Source of the DNA: Vigna angularis
Lineage: Eukaryota; Streptophyta; Magnoliopsida; Fabales; Fabaceae
Assembly (NCBI RefSeq): GCF_016808095.1
Contig: NC_068975.1
Coordinates: 31,643,001 to 31,707,000 of the forward strand
DNA length: 64,000 bases
Reading direction: 5' to 3'
A program made the position numbers and the translations under genes. Under the pieces are notes generated by a model that saw only the letters and a list, made by a program, of their open reading frames with translations, ran no database searches and was not told where the DNA came from. This document shows positions 11,338 through 23,970 of the stretch, one piece after another (the first letter of the stretch is position 1; every line of letters starts with the position of its first letter).

Positions 11338-12639
11338 CTAGAAAAGCTTGCTTGCAAACTCTTCAAAATCCCTCTCCTCATGAGATGATGAAACTGCAGC
11401 AGCAAATTGCCTGAGTTCTGAGAGACTCCTACCTAGCTGTAAAGCTACTTTGATTTCAAACAATTCCCCATTTTCCCTTTTATGAGGATCTTCTTCAGCA
11501 ATATTCAGTTCAATGCTCTCTTCCATGAGCTTAAAAAAACCAGAATTTGCCCTATACATCTCAAACACCATCCCCACTTGCCCCCCATGCTCTAATGTGT
11601 TGACAACACTTGCCAAAGCTCCTCCAATAACCCCAACCATCACTGGCCAAGATGAACTCACAGAACCCAAAAAGCACGAACCCAATGCTGCAAGGCCAGA
11701 TAGTAGAGGACCAGAAACTGCTAATACCTTGTTGAAGTTCAAAACTTGTTTACCCAACCTCAAGTACTCTGCCATGTCCTTCTTTCTCAAAATCATCCCA
11801 ATCTTTCTCATTTCAGCCTCTGACCTTGCATCCCATCCATTTTTCCCTTTCAGTTTCCCTCCCAACTCTTCTTTTCTTCGACTCCTTTGCTTCTGTCTAG
11901 GCCACCACACTGCTGGCTCCACAGTTCGAGGGAGTTTTTCGAGCATTGAGCCCAATAGAGGAAGAGGGTAGGCCCCGTCCAATGCAAGCACTTTCTCCAT
12001 TGCTTCTTCAACATCATTCTCACTAGGATTCCCTAGAGAAAGCCTTGTTCTGAGTTCTCCATGAAGCTGCTTGAACAACCTAGCAGCATTTCTCTGCTCC
12101 TCTGCAAGCTGTGATGGCTGAATTTTGTTCATCACCAAAATCAACCCTGTGGCTGCCATATAAAGAATTGTGGAGGACACCTTCAAGGCCACAATATGTG
12201 CTCCACTTGGACTAGCAGCTGCAAGCCCAACCATAGCCGAAGCAGAAAGAGTGATCATATTAACAGATGTCACTAGAAGGCGGTTCCAGTTGTCACGCTG
12301 TGCTCCAATATTCTTGTGCATCTCTATTCTATCTGCTACTACGTCCATAATCAAATGAAGCTTGACCTCCTCCATGGAATTTGGTGTGCTTGTTCCAGAT
12401 GTTGTAGAATCGTTAGTGTTGATTTTGGAGTAGTAAGGATCTTCTTTTGTATGAGTTGTGGTGGTGGTTGGAATGTATTTATGTAGATAATCCAATTCTG
12501 CCACCAGACTTCTGTTAGGAAGCCTTGCAGTGGAGATGTTTTTTACCTTGATCTTCGGAACATCGATTGATACAGCTATCCTTCTTGGACTGAAATATGA
12601 GAAAGAAGAACATTTGCTTGAAAGCATATTGGTTCCCAT
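11338..12639 (-). CDS. At4g22030-like protein (F-box-named family), copy A
   Basis: This intronless 433-residue ORF belongs to the family that legume databases call 'probable F-box protein At4g22030'. The molecular function is not established. I see no F-box (about 45-residue LP..L...I/L motif) in it. The N-terminus is Ser-rich and basic (MLSSKCSSFSYFSPRR), compatible with a plastid transit peptide. Shared family blocks follow: DRIEMHKNIGAQRDNWN, a long hydrophobic stretch (TLSASAMVGLAAAS), KIQPSQLAEEQRNAARLFKQL, LPLLGSMLEKLP, AVWWP, a second hydrophobic stretch (VSGPLLSGLAALGSCFLGSV), EHGGQVGMVFEMYR, and the C-terminus FEEFASKLF. It is the only copy on the minus strand and lies 18.5 kb from copy B. 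Its middle (SRRKEELGGKLKGK) and start differ most from the other three copies. Confidence 0.8.
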   Translation of the reverse strand: MGTNMLSSKCSSFSYFSPRRIAVSIDVPKIKVKNISTARLPNRSLVAELDYLHKYIPTTTTTHTKEDPYYSKINTNDSTTSGTSTPNSMEEVKLHLIMDVVADRIEMHKNIGAQRDNWNRLLVTSVNMITLSASAMVGLAAASPSGAHIVALKVSSTILYMAATGLILVMNKIQPSQLAEEQRNAARLFKQLHGELRTRLSLGNPSENDVEEAMEKVLALDGAYPLPLLGSMLEKLPRTVEPAVWWPRQKQRSRRKEELGGKLKGKNGWDARSEAEMRKIGMILRKKDMAEYLRLGKQVLNFNKVLAVSGPLLSGLAALGSCFLGSVSSSWPVMVGVIGGALASVVNTLEHGGQVGMVFEMYRANSGFFKLMEESIELNIAEEDPHKRENGELFEIKVALQLGRSLSELRQFAAAVSSSHEERDFEEFASKLF

Positions 12640-14925
12640 GTGCTATTACCACCACTTTATCAATATTCAGTACTTTTTGTTTATGAAGGCCTTAACCAGT
12701 AATAGTATATGATTGAAGACACGTTTGGGATTGAATTGTGCCAATTTCTCTTACAGCACATGCATATATGTATAAGCAGGTGGAATGTAATTGAGAAGTT
12801 TCACAACATGGTTGAACATGTTCTGAGCATTGAAAACTACTTGTCCTTTCATTTTGGCTATTTCTGCTTTTCTCCCTCCTATGCTGACTTTCAACAGAAA
12901 TAACGAGTAAACCTGTAATACCAACAGAAAAGAAATTGTTAAAAAAAATAAATTGTGCCCTGAAGAAGAGTTTAGCTAATGACCCTGCGAAATCTAGTTG
13001 AATGTTTTAACTTTCTTTTTTGACAACCAACAACCACAATATGATAATAATATCTGCTATAATAAAACATACATAAGCCTCCAGAATAAACTAAAACACA
13101 TGGTTAAGGTTAATATTTTAGTGCATTCCCATGCATTTACTTAATCAAAACATTTTGACAGAGTTTAAGAACGTATAACTCAGTCCATTTCTTTTTTTTC
13201 ACATTTATTGTATTCTTTCACGTGGGTTGAGTAAATTTGATTTTCCATAATTGATGACTGTAGAGTGCCGCGGTTGTTTACAAGATACTATCACTTTGAA
13301 ATTAATGCCTGTACATATTTGTCAGGTATAACTCAATAGGGTCAGAGGTTTCATTTTCTGACCAGTTCCTCAAAATCCCTGCGCATTGTGATTATAACTT
13401 TTGATTAACTTAAGTAAAATAAGGCAAATATTTCTCTTGTTTTCACATATCCTTCACCTTTTTCAAGTTGAATACTATACCTCAGTTTTTCAGGAAGTAT
13501 TTTACCAGCTATACTTGGTATAATTTCATATATTTCCCAACATATAAAAATATTTACTATACTAGTCTAAAATTCAAATTTTAATAATAAAGACATAAAA
13601 AATGTATAGTGTGATTATCAAATTTTGGTTATACTGAAATTCACATGTTGAAAATGTTTAATCAATTGGAACTATTTCGCATCAATTAAATTTTGATGTC
13701 AATGGAAATGAAAGGATGGATATTGTATTTAATCACAACTTAAAAAATAATAATCATATCATGTCATACTCTGTCTATTTTCTAAAGTTTCTTGTAGAAA
13801 AAATTATAGGACAAGTGTATGTATATTAGTATTCATACCATGTCACGTCTTTCTAAATTGTTTTGTTGAAATTGTCAGTGCAAAAATATGATTTATATCA
13901 GTATATACTTGTCAAATTTATAAGCCAACAAGTCAATGACCCCTTATTTTGGGTAAATGTACTTCCTAACATCCATGAAAAGCAGGTGGAGTTGTCTCAA
14001 TAAATTAGAAGCCTAACCTAACACGAAGAGTTAGTTGTCTCAACTTCCACGTGACTTGAAATAGAACAAGTGCCACTCATCTTCCTCTGAGGATTTAACA
14101 AAACATAGATTTTGACAAAAGACAATACAAGAACATTGGGATTTTTTATTCTTGTGCGATGCTTCAATCCCTTCATCGATGCTGTTTCTCGTAGAAGTCC
14201 ATAAAATCCCAAATGATACAATGCTCTATTTATAATACTAGATATGTTCATCAATTATGCATTTGTGCTGTTATGTTTATCTGGTATTCAAACATTATTA
14301 TCAAACTTCACTTCACAACTGGATAATGAATTTCTTTCCTTTTCATAGCTAATTTTACGACTTAACAAGTTGGATAACAACAAACTAGATTAAATGATGC
14401 TAATGACACTCCATAAAATTAATTTCCTCTAAAAAAGATTTTTCCTAAAAATATATTCATCATTAGATAGTTGCCTAGAACAATTAGCTGCGTAGTTACT
14501 GTTTTGTCTCCAAAATTCTTTTGACATTTACAGATGAGCGTAAAGCGTGTGTTCAATTCAATTAAAACACTAGTTAAACTGTTTTGAAGTTAATTTCTCC
14601 GATATGAATCTATGATAAAGAACTAATTCTGAATCTATAATCATTTTAAATTCAAGCAACTTTATAAACAAGTTTTACATTGAATAACAAATTTATACCA
14701 ATTTTTATTACTAACTTGTTTTCATAATGAAAACATTCAAACATAAATCACACAACTTTAAAATCAATCTTAACCACAATCAGTTCAGTTGAAAACCAAA
14801 TCAATCAACCCTTGTCCAAAAGCATCTATATTCTAAACTTCTATATTCCGCTCTGGAAAGATTAACAGTCTCCCAACAAACAGTAGCATCTACTTCAAAG
14901 ACTATGATCAGTACTCTTCTTTGCT
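12640..14925. other. Intergenic region, no gene seen
   Basis: AT-rich DNA between two genes on the minus strand. The first part is the 5' flank of copy A. The last few hundred bases are the 3' flank of the Mpv17-like gene. I see no coding domain, no element boundary and no RNA gene. Confidence 0.55.
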
Positions 14926-17828
14926 TCAGGCTTTAGTCAACGCCAGAGATCGTGCACGAAGATTTAAGAATATTGACCTAAAATAAAATGCACACAATCA
15001 ATTATCTCAATTTACATGCTGTTATAGCAAAAATGGGAACAATCATTAACAAGTCAAGGAAATCAGAGGAAAGGAAAACAAAATACACGTACCAGAAAAA
15101 TGCTGCTACGCTGTGGAAAACAACACGGAAATGAAGAGGCAAGAATTTATGATTTATCCACCCCACAATTGGCGAGATCTGTGGTTCAAGTCAAGGGAGT
15201 TATAATGTTAAAATTAAAAACAAAAAAATTGATCTTTCATTAAATTCTGTCATTTTCTACACTTGAAATAGAAATATTACCGTCCAAGCAGTGTACTGCA
15301 CTGATGGATAATCCTTCCTAACTTTAGCTTTCACATTCACCCAAGGTTGGCCTGAAATCCAATTTTCCATCATAAACATAAGCACACAATTCACCAACCA
15401 AGTATACCATTCATTTCGTACATCACTTTTAGGACAGCCTCATTTTTTTTAATAAGTAAACAAACAGTAGCAGGGGATGTCAGAGTTGGAAATCTTGTTT
15501 TTCACATTGATGAGAGATATTCTTTTTGCCTGCTTTCCAACTGTATCTTACTTGGAGTACTCCATGTTTCTTCAATGTGAATAAAGAAGTTATATGTTGA
15601 AAAATGACTAACCTTCAACAACTAATCCGTAGTAAATCATGAAAAGCAGATTGTTCAAAGGAGAAGATGTACACTGTTCAATCAGAACCTGAAAACAAAA
15701 AGATCGATGAAAGAAGAATTAATTACAGAAAAGGATAACTTAAACTTTTCTATCATTTGGGTTAAGAAAGGTGGTATAAAAAACCCATCCATTTAATTAC
15801 AAATAAATTCTGGAATAAATATGATCAGAAATTTCTTTTAAGATTCAATTCATTATAGCATTTTAAGTCAGCAGATATTTAATGCAGCAAAAACTGTAAG
15901 AAAAGCAGACTGAGGACATGGTACCAACTGCAATGCCTGAATTCAGGTCCTGATAGATATAGTGAAAACTTAGAACAGAAGGATTTGCGGTTTTACCTTC
16001 TTGGCCACAGTTTTTGTATCTCTCTTTCCTTTGAATATTTTGTCCAGTATTAAATGAAAAAAGTGTCCAAAGGGTCCAATATACCCGGCTCCAAAAAGCT
16101 GCATGCAATAAACGATATATAATTCCCAATGCTTAAATATAAGTATATAACTAGAAAAGGCGAAAGTCACTCATAACTGTAGTAGTAGTAGTAACTAAAT
16201 TAAGACATACAGGTTTAAGAAAGAAGCCCACTTGCTGCTACTTCGTCTATCTATTTGGGCATGGCATAGTTCATCAAGATGAGCAGCAACATGTTAATAA
16301 CTAAAAGACTCATTTCATAAGTAAATATTGTTCCTTGTTGTTATTATGGTAGATGGATTCGAAACATTGCCATAAGTAAATGCTTGAATTTTAAAGTTTT
16401 CCACATATTTAGAGAAGAAAATAAATGTGTGGATAGTTTAGCTAACTTGAGGTGGATATGAAATAGGATTTTCATTGGTTTAATAGTTTGCCTTCTAGTA
16501 TTACATAAAACTTTTTTAGGAATAGGTTTGGCTGACCTGAATATAGATTTTCTTGATTGCATAGGATTTTGGTTTGGTCCCTTATATTTTCTTTTACAGT
16601 TTTGTTTTTCTTTCAATAAATATCCTTAGGAAGCATTTGATTGTTGAGGTATGAATTGTCAAGCTAGTTGTCATATTCATACAATGATGCTATCCCAAAA
16701 AAAAAAAAAAAAACCCTCATTCCAACATTTTTAAAAACAGCTTTTGTTACAGATTTTCTATCACACCAACCCCCAAAAAGTAAATCCGAAATAGTCCGGC
16801 ACTTAAATCATATATTCTTCTCCTTTTATTTAAAAATTATACTCCCCTTTCCACAGATATCAACGTGCACACACTTTAGTTTGTTTTAGACTTTTTAATA
16901 TTTTTGTTTCCTCTGATACGAAATTTGTGCGATTTTAGTTCTCGATACTTCAATTGTGTCCACCGAGCCCTTTCGGTATCCCCAATGTGCAATTTTAATC
17001 TTTGAGTTCCAAATGTGTCAATTAGATCTACTGTATATCTCAATTTCTGTGATTTTAAAGCCTCTGCTAATTGGAAACAGTTCATGTGATAATGACAGCC
17101 GTTTGTTTAAGGATTAAAACCACAAAATTACAATAGTTGGCGGCAAGAATATGCAATTACGTCTTTATTTCAATGTATATGAGTCTGTTAACACCGCAAA
17201 AACCTGGTAAGACTGTGTTCTTTTCTTTTGAACTTTAAGATCACTTATAAGTTACAACTAATTTGAACCACCGATAGCATTCAATTAGCATACTTAACAG
17301 ATGCAACGATATTCTGAACACTTGTCAAGTCAACACTGAAATTTGGTAGATATTCAAACCCAATTGCCAATAATACAACAGCCATAAAAAAAGAGCAAAT
17401 TAACCCCAAAATATAGCACATATTAATCTTTCAAGGGAGGGAAATTTAAGCGTCATCACTCAAGTGGACTGCAATTTACTCATATCAGAATCAGGTTACG
17501 ATACCACTTAGGATTTGGTAGAACAAGATTAAACTAAATGAGAAAGAAAAAGGAACTCACGACTTTGAGAAGAAGACGTTTCAGTTGAAGTTTCTGTATC
17601 CCAGAAAGTTTCTGAGACACAATATCGCTAATCGCTGATACTACACCTGCAGTGATTACCTAATTTGACCCCCAATGAATAAGTCAACGAAAATGGATTG
17701 AAAATAAAAAATTACAAAAATTGAAAGTGAGATTGATGCAGGCGCAGAAGAGGTACCTTTGTTCTCAAAGGGTTTTCTTGGAGCTGTTTGACGTAATTGT
17801 TGAGACCCTTCTTTGCCAAAGAACCCAT
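14926..17828 (-). CDS. Mpv17/PMP22 family membrane protein, seven exons
   Basis: Exons on the minus strand are 17828-17757, 17659-17561, 16098-15997, 15688-15613, 15351-15281, 15178-15093 and 14977-14926. All borders are GT/AG, and the 558 coding bases give 185 residues with stop TGA. The product resembles Arabidopsis At4g14305 and other Mpv17/PMP22 proteins, small four-helix proteins of peroxisomal, mitochondrial or plastid membranes thought to form channels. Family hallmarks visible are the N-terminal YVKQLQENPLRTKVITAGV, SDIVSQKLSG, GPFGHFFHLILDKIFKG, SSPLNNLLFMIYYGLVVEG, and the C-terminal PIVGWINHKFLPLHFRVVFH with FFWSIFLNLRA. Residues 25-40, 58-75, 115-130 and 155-175 are hydrophobic. 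The classic WPxxQ motif of animal Mpv17 is altered here, as in the At4g14305 clade. Exact organelle is not predictable from the sequence. Confidence 0.93.
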
Positions 17829-19430
17829 CTTGCTCCCACCCTTTGACTGAATAGCAGCTAACTGCGTCTGGGTCCGTCACTTTTCTGTGTATCTATTATG
17901 GTTGTTGCCCCAAAATATCTTGGAGACAAGACATTCACCATGTTCTTATTTCACTTTTCTTTTTTATTAATTATGACACAAAAAACTAGTAGTAACACAT
18001 ACTTAAATTATAAGCAATGAGATTAAAAATTCTATTTTTTTTTTCTATTATCCATCTAAAATCTATATGTTAAAATTTTGACCATACTTTTTTACAGAAA
18101 ACATTTCTACGAATATTATCATTTAAAATCAATGTTAATTTCTGTGAAGGAAAAATGTTTACTTTATTTTATATTTGAATTAACAGGTTTCAAAATTAAG
18201 ATTATTACGCATTTATTATCCTTTTAAGCTTTTAAAAAAGTTTATACTAAAATCCTTAAATTTTAATCAATTTAGCGCTGGTCTCTTTTTTTTTGTTAAA
18301 ATTTTTATTTTAGTTGTTTAAGTTCAAAAAATAAATTATTATGATCCCTTTTTCGTGGTATTGAAACTAAAATAGTCAATGCTTTATATATTGAAACCGT
18401 AAAAATACAAAATCGATTTAAAAACAATGGTAATTTTAATCATCATATTTTATTTTATTAAGTTTTGAAAATTATAAATCTACTTTGGAGTGGTGATTAT
18501 TCATGTCAAACGAAAAAGTGATTGGTAAAGATCAGAGAGAGAATTGAAATTGAAAATAGAAAAAAAGGAAGAAAATAAAGTAAATGTTGGTGGTTTCCAC
18601 TCATGCAATATAATTTATTTTTTAGTGTCTATCAAACATTTTTTTAATTATATGATGTTAGTAGGGAGCTCATGTCGAAATGATTATTGTGGAAACCGAA
18701 AGCAAGTTATGGATACTTATGAAAATCAGACAGTGTTGAAAAATTAAATATATTATTATGGTTGAGTCAAGTTAATGTTTGGATATGAATGAAAAATCAA
18801 CTATTAAATATTAATTTTTTTTATAATAACTAGTGCAAATGTCTAGTTTACTGGTTAAAGTCTTTTTGAATATATTTTTTGTAACTAATATTTGACTATG
18901 GATGTTCTTATATTTGTAATAGTGAGTATTGAGAATTATTGATATTATTGTGAAGACAAGGTCTATACATATCTTCCAAATACAGGTGAAGGAAAATGTT
19001 CCTACAGTTTTAATAATGACACAACATGTAGGAAAAGTCTTCTTATTTATTAAAGTTATTATAAAGACTTTAAATGATTTCTACTCAAAGCTTGTTGTTG
19101 TAAATAAACCAAGAACAAAAATTTTAAAGAAATTATGTCATCCATTCACAATTTTAATTCAAATAGATATATATATTAAAATTGTATTTAATACTCATAA
19201 CTTCATCACTAACACATGGAAGTTATCACTAACAGATGGAAGTTATGTTTTGCAAACATTACTTTAATTTAATAATAAAATCATACTTGTTATAGTTTAA
19301 TTTCATCTGTAATTTTTTTTTAAAATAACTTAAATTGATAATTTTAAAATAAAATTAATACATATCCGTCAATTTACCGAATATTTCGCACAACCTTAAT
19401 TTTTATTCGGTTTATATTTTGTATTAGCTA
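17829..19430. other. Intergenic region, no gene seen
   Basis: The start is the 5' flank of the Mpv17-like gene. The rest is AT-rich. ORFs at 18544-18747 and 18929-19267 show no domain and biased composition, and I do not support them as genes. Confidence 0.55.
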
Positions 19431-20447
19431 ACTCTAGTAGTAATATTTTTTTTTCGCTTTAAAAAAGAAATAATATAAGTGTAATAATAAGACGTAGCAG
19501 AAAATTACGTCATAATACATTCAGCGTTTTATGACGTACTTTTTGTCACCTATCATAATAGGTCCAGTGTATTATGACAAATTTTCATTTATCAGTTACA
19601 ATATAGAAAATATATTATGATGCAGATGAATTAACCTATCATAATATAGTGTTTTATGACGTAAATCTTTTCACCTATCATAATATGTCGAATATATTAA
19701 GATAAGTAATTGTGCACCTATCATAATATATGCTTTTCAGAAATAACATTTTATTACATACATTGTTCACCTATCATAAAAACTTGTTTTGTTAAAAAAA
19801 ATTCATTATTACGTTTGACATATCCAATCAATAATCAATTTCCTGTATTATCATCTCATCAATCAATTTATAATCAATATAACATGAAATGAACATATTC
19901 AATTAAACTAACATAATGAAATTCATCTCAAACATTAAATTGTCTAATAATATTGAATACATAATTTGTACATCAAACCATATATTAAATCCAAATATCA
20001 CATTAACATAGTCAAGTTTCTACAATTTACTAACACTTAAAATAAAAGGAATTCACTTGATTCTAGTGTCTTCAATGTCTGGAGCTTCCATTGGAGATGA
20101 ATCATTAAAGATCTACAAATAAAATAATTAAGTTAGAACGATTTTGTAATGAATAGTTAGATAAAGTATTTAGTTAATTTTTTAATCAAATGATGTATCC
20201 CTTCACTCACTCTTGTGTTCTATAATCCAATGATTTTCTCAATTAAATTTCTTTTTCTCTTATTAGTTAAATGTAGGTAGTGTCAGCTCTATTCACAATG
20301 TTCCCAATATTTCCCAAAGACTACATAATTCTGAATGTAGTTGGTCCAATAATGGCCAAATGAAAATTTTAGCTTCGTTTATGAAAAATCATAAAAAAGA
20401 ACAAGCTTATAGAAGTGAGTAGTGAGTGAAGAGACATACCTGAGAGA

Positions 20448-20640
20448 GACCACCTGGAAGAAACCCCACTCCTGTGAAGCCCTAGCAATGTGCGACTTGC
20501 ACTCTTCCCTCACAGTCTCGTCACTATCCTCTAAGCGGTTGAGATCGATGACCGGAAGCTTGCATTCCTCGGCGGCCACTAGGAGACGACGTGGAGGCTC
20601 TGACGAGTGTGCACGGCGTCGAGCCTTCAAGACGTGTAGG
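20448..20640 (-). pseudogene. Gibberellin 2-oxidase-type dioxygenase N-terminal fragment
   Basis: On the minus strand the frame reads EECKLPVIDLNRLEDSDETV and then EECKSHIARASQEWGFFQVV. This matches the N-terminal (DIOX_N) part of 2-oxoglutarate/Fe(II) dioxygenases, closest in my memory to the C20 GA2ox8 class, where the next residues should be NHG. Homology stops abruptly at QVV, and no Fe-binding HxD...H region follows. Upstream residues in the open frame are low complexity and do not look like the enzyme. A good donor-like CAG/GTATGT lies just downstream. It is best read as an exon piece captured by the surrounding element. It cannot encode an active enzyme. Confidence 0.75.
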
Positions 20641-20688
20641 GTTTCCAGATGTGTAGGTGTGTTCTGTGCTCTGGGATGAGAGAAAAAA

Positions 20689-20815
20689 ATGTTGTGCGGG
20701 ATTGGAAGAGGGGACGAGAAATAAAAGCTGTAAAAATGTTGTGCGGGATTGGAAGAGGGGACGAGAAATAAAAGTTGTAAAAATGTTGTGCGGGATTGGA
20801 AGAAATGAAACGGGG
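20689..20815. repeat. 47-bp tandem repeat
   Basis: The unit starting TTGTGCGGGATTGGAAGAG begins at about 20691, 20738 and 20785. The first two units are nearly identical and include GGGACGAGAAATAAAAG; the third is shortened and diverged. It lies directly upstream of the captured dioxygenase fragment. Confidence 0.8.
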
Positions 20816-21153
20816 ACGAGAAAGATCTTCTTTGCAGGACTAGAAGAAATGAAATAGGGAATGACAGCGAGATTGAAAGAAGTGAATTGAAAGAGGGGTT
20901 TTGCACCTATTATGATAGGTGATTTAATATCTATTATAATATGTTTTTATTAAAAAGTTTAAAGAATAATTCTGATGTATCATTTTAAAGAGTAGAGTAC
21001 CATATATATACATACAAAGATCCTATAATCCTTCATCTATTAAAGGAATGACAGGTGCACAAATATGCACAAATTATAATAATATATAAATTATAACTAA
21101 CACAATATTTGATTGCTTAATATCCGTTAATAGAATATTTGACATATCTTAAC

Positions 21154-21760
21154 ACCCTAACTCAAGTTGGTGAATGGATATCACACATTCCCAACTTGAA
21201 TAGAGACTCATTAAACAATATTTTTGAGATTCCTTTGGTGAGAACATCAACCAATTGCAATTCTAATCTTACAAAAGAAAATGAAATTATTCCAGCTTCA
21301 AGTTTCTCTTTGATGAAATGTCTATCAATCTGCACATGTTTTGTTCTATCATGTTGCACAGGATTGTGAGCAATTGCTATAGTCAAAGTATTGTCACAGT
21401 ACAAACTCATAATTTCATTTGGTTTAAAGCCCAAATCTGATAGCACATTTTTAATCCACAAAAGTTCACATTCACCTAGTGTTATGTCCCTGAATTCAGC
21501 TTCAGCATTAGATCTTGTTACTACAGGTTGTTTTTTACTGTCGAAGTTACAAGATTCCCTCCTACAAAAATAAAGTGTCCAGAGACAGATCTTCTATCAT
21601 CGTTTGAACTTGTCCAATTTGCATCAGTGTACCCTTCTACCTTTAAGTTTAATGATTTGAGAATAAAATTCTTTTTCCAGGAACAGACTTCAAATATCTT
21701 AAAATCCTCTCAACTAGTAACTTATCATTGATATTTTTTTTTGCACGCGACATATGATTA
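21154..21760 (-). pseudogene. Ty1-copia retrotransposon remnant, RT/RNase H end
   Basis: The minus strand keeps the end of a copia polyprotein. Pieces in different frames read LVERILRYLKSVPG (about 21680-21720), TDANWTSSNDDRRSVSGHF (about 21570-21640), NAEAEFRD...ECELLWIK, and then CDNTLTIAIAHNPVQHDRTK with HVQIDRHFIKEKLEAG, DVLTKG and LGMCDIHSPT. The order and motifs are those of the copia RNase H domain. At least two frameshifts separate the pieces, so it is dead. Just after the stop the sequence TTGAGTTAGGGTGTTAAGATATG looks like a polypurine-type tract followed by a 3' LTR start (TGTTAAGATATGTCAAATA) at about 21153 and below. The 5' part of the element is absent. Confidence 0.88.
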
Positions 21761-22163
21761 TGAACTTTGAGTTGTAAATTTTGTTGGAATTTGTTTCATA
21801 GTGATAATGCATGTGATAATAATCCCAAATAATTATTGTAAATGAAGCATGACCAATAAATGGACTATTTCTAGGTTTGCAAAAATAATACAACGAAATT
21901 TATTGTAATCTTTCATGCCATAAAAAAAAGATAAATTTTGATGATAATCTTCTCCTTTTGCATATAGTAATCAATTATTCTAACACATGCTCCTGATCCA
22001 ATACATGAAAGATAAATCTCATGACCAACGAGCTGTGTTACAGATTAGAAAGCTACAAAATTCGAATACACTAATTTATTAAGACAGAATGTGGAACAAT
22101 CCAAATAATAGTTTTTACGTAGTCAACTTTAACATAAAGCATTCTCGGAAAAAGCAAACACAA
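21761..22163. other. Short intergenic spacer between transposon relics
   Basis: AT-rich sequence with no domain, lying between the copia remnant and the Mutator-like element. It may contain more decayed retroelement sequence, but nothing can be assigned. Confidence 0.5.
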
Positions 22164-22172
22164 TAGAGTATA

Positions 22173-23970
22173 GAGTGATTCTCCCTACACCTCCCTAACT
22201 TCATCCTGCACCTCCCAATTTTGTTTTAATTCCAACTGTACCCCTACCCCTAAGTCTACATCTGTTAGAGTCAGCAACTTTGGTTTTATAAAATGTTGAC
22301 CCACTAAAATAAATTTGAACATTTCCTCCGCATCTCACTCCAAACCCTACACCCCTTGATTATTTGGTTGTCCTCCCCTCCTCACCTCCTCCCTCCTTTT
22401 TTACCATTTTTCAACATGTTGTGGTATTTCGTCCCCTTCTCCCTCCTTGTATGATCGAATATATGTTAGTATAGTTGATTTGCATATTTTTTTGCTGCTT
22501 GATCTGTGTTGTTAACTATATTTTTTCGTTGCTTGATCTGTGCTAGGCGTTGGAAGTAGGGGAGATGCAGGGTAAACCGCAAATGGAACTGTAGTTAATG
22601 GCCGTTGCACTAAGAAGTGCGGATTTGGTGGCGCCGTAGTTGGATCTGCGACTGATGGCAACCGTAGGTAGATCTGCGGTTGGTTCTCGGAGGTGCATGG
22701 TCGGCGCACTTGGAAGTGCGGTTCTGGTCTTGGGTTGTCCGCAGTTCGATATGCGGCTAAGGCGAACCACAATTCGATCTGCGATTGTTTGTTGCCGCAC
22801 TTTGCACTGGGTGTGTTATTTGTTTGTTGAGTTAGTATATTTTTTTTAAACAAATTTTTAGTTATGTTTGTAAAATATGAAATTTTAGGTGTGTTTGTTT
22901 GTTGAGTTAGTTTCAATTGTTAGGTTTAAAATATTTTTGAATTATATTTTTAATTATTTTTGTTTGTTAAATTTTTGAAATTGTTTATTTTTTAAATTTT
23001 TATATATTATTTATTATGTATGCAATTTTATTCAATTTTAAATTTATATTAAATAATTTATTCAATTAAATAATTATTATTATCCGTAAATTTTATTTTC
23101 GTACATATTATTTTTTTGTTATTTGTAATTATTTAATTATTATTTAAATAATTTTATTGTTATTTTATTTATTTCTTTATTATTATTTTTAGTTAACAAA
23201 GTCTAGAACTTAAAAAGATTTAGTAAAAAATCTCACTTGGAGCAATGGACAACCATGGAAGGAAAACACAATCATTCATTCTATCACTCAAATATCACTC
23301 CTCAAATATCACTCTTAGTTACGAAACACAACCATTCATTCTATCACAATAACCACTTGCAACAATGGACAACAATGGAAGGAAAACAAAAAAGAAAACT
23401 ATACACATAACATCAGGATTTAGTAAAAATTAGGAGATGAAAATAATCTTTGAAGACAACATCCATTAAATCACAACAAAGAGTTAAAAAACGATGCAGA
23501 ACAGTAAAACCGCAGTTCGAAGTGCGCCTGCACTGAACCGCAGTTTAAAGTGCGCCTGCATTGAACCGTAGTTTGAAGTGCGGTTATGGTGTTTAAATAT
23601 TTAACTAACCTCTCGAAGACCTTCTTGGGACCAGCTTCTTCCTCCTCGTCCAATATCCACAACACCAATAGCACCACCAACACACAACACAACCACTACA
23701 CTTTAAAACCTCAAAACTCTCAACCCAACAAATAATGAAATAGTGAAAAAATGTTACTGTGCAAATGAAAAAACTGCGAGAAGGAAAGGGGGTGCATGTA
23801 TACTACTAGGGTTTATACAATGAGTAGAAAACTTGGTGGTTAGGAATATGGTTAGTAATTAGGACATCATTATTTCATCATTATTTCTATTTTGACTTTA
23901 ATTAATAAAGGGTAGATATGTAAAATTGAGGGTACACGATGAGGTTAGGGAGGTGCAGGGAGAATGACTC
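22173..23970. mobile_element. Non-autonomous Mutator-like element with 9-bp target duplication
   Basis: The left end reads GAGTGATTCTCCCTACACCT and continues CCCTAACTTCATCCTGCACC. The reverse complement of the right end reads GAGTCATTCTCCCTGCACCT and continues CCCTAACCTCATCGTG, so the terminal inverted repeats are about 50 bp with several mismatches. Flanks are TAGAGTATA (22164-22172) and TAGAATATA (23971-23979), a 9-bp target duplication with one mismatch, the length expected for Mutator-like transposons. The 1.8-kb interior has no transposase. It has a GC-rich section at 22550-22810 and an imperfect repeat array of about 33 bp at 23510-23590 built on AAGTGCG and GAACCG words. The ORFs in it (for example 22512-22916) look non-coding. 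Confidence 0.82.

Larger units (their letters stand above)
19431..20960. mobile_element. CACTA-like non-autonomous element carrying a gene fragment (boundaries uncertain)
   Basis: A cluster of short direct and inverted repeats with the core CACCTATCATAATA lies at about 19556-19730, alternating with TTTTATGACGTA-type motifs, and an inverted copy (CACCTATTATGATAGGTG) lies at 20903-20920. Such subterminal repeat clusters are typical of CACTA transposons. The left limit may be CTCTAGTAGTAATATTT near 19431, which is similar to the CACTAGTACAATA end of the intact element at 27520, but it has lost the CACTA bases. No matching right end is clear. Between the clusters is a gibberellin-oxidase fragment and a 47-bp tandem repeat. 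Confidence 0.45.

Noticed and set aside
15863..16170. 88- and 66-residue ORFs overlapping Mpv17 exon 3
   Set aside because: They are read-through of the exon into flanking introns; the spliced model explains the conserved part.
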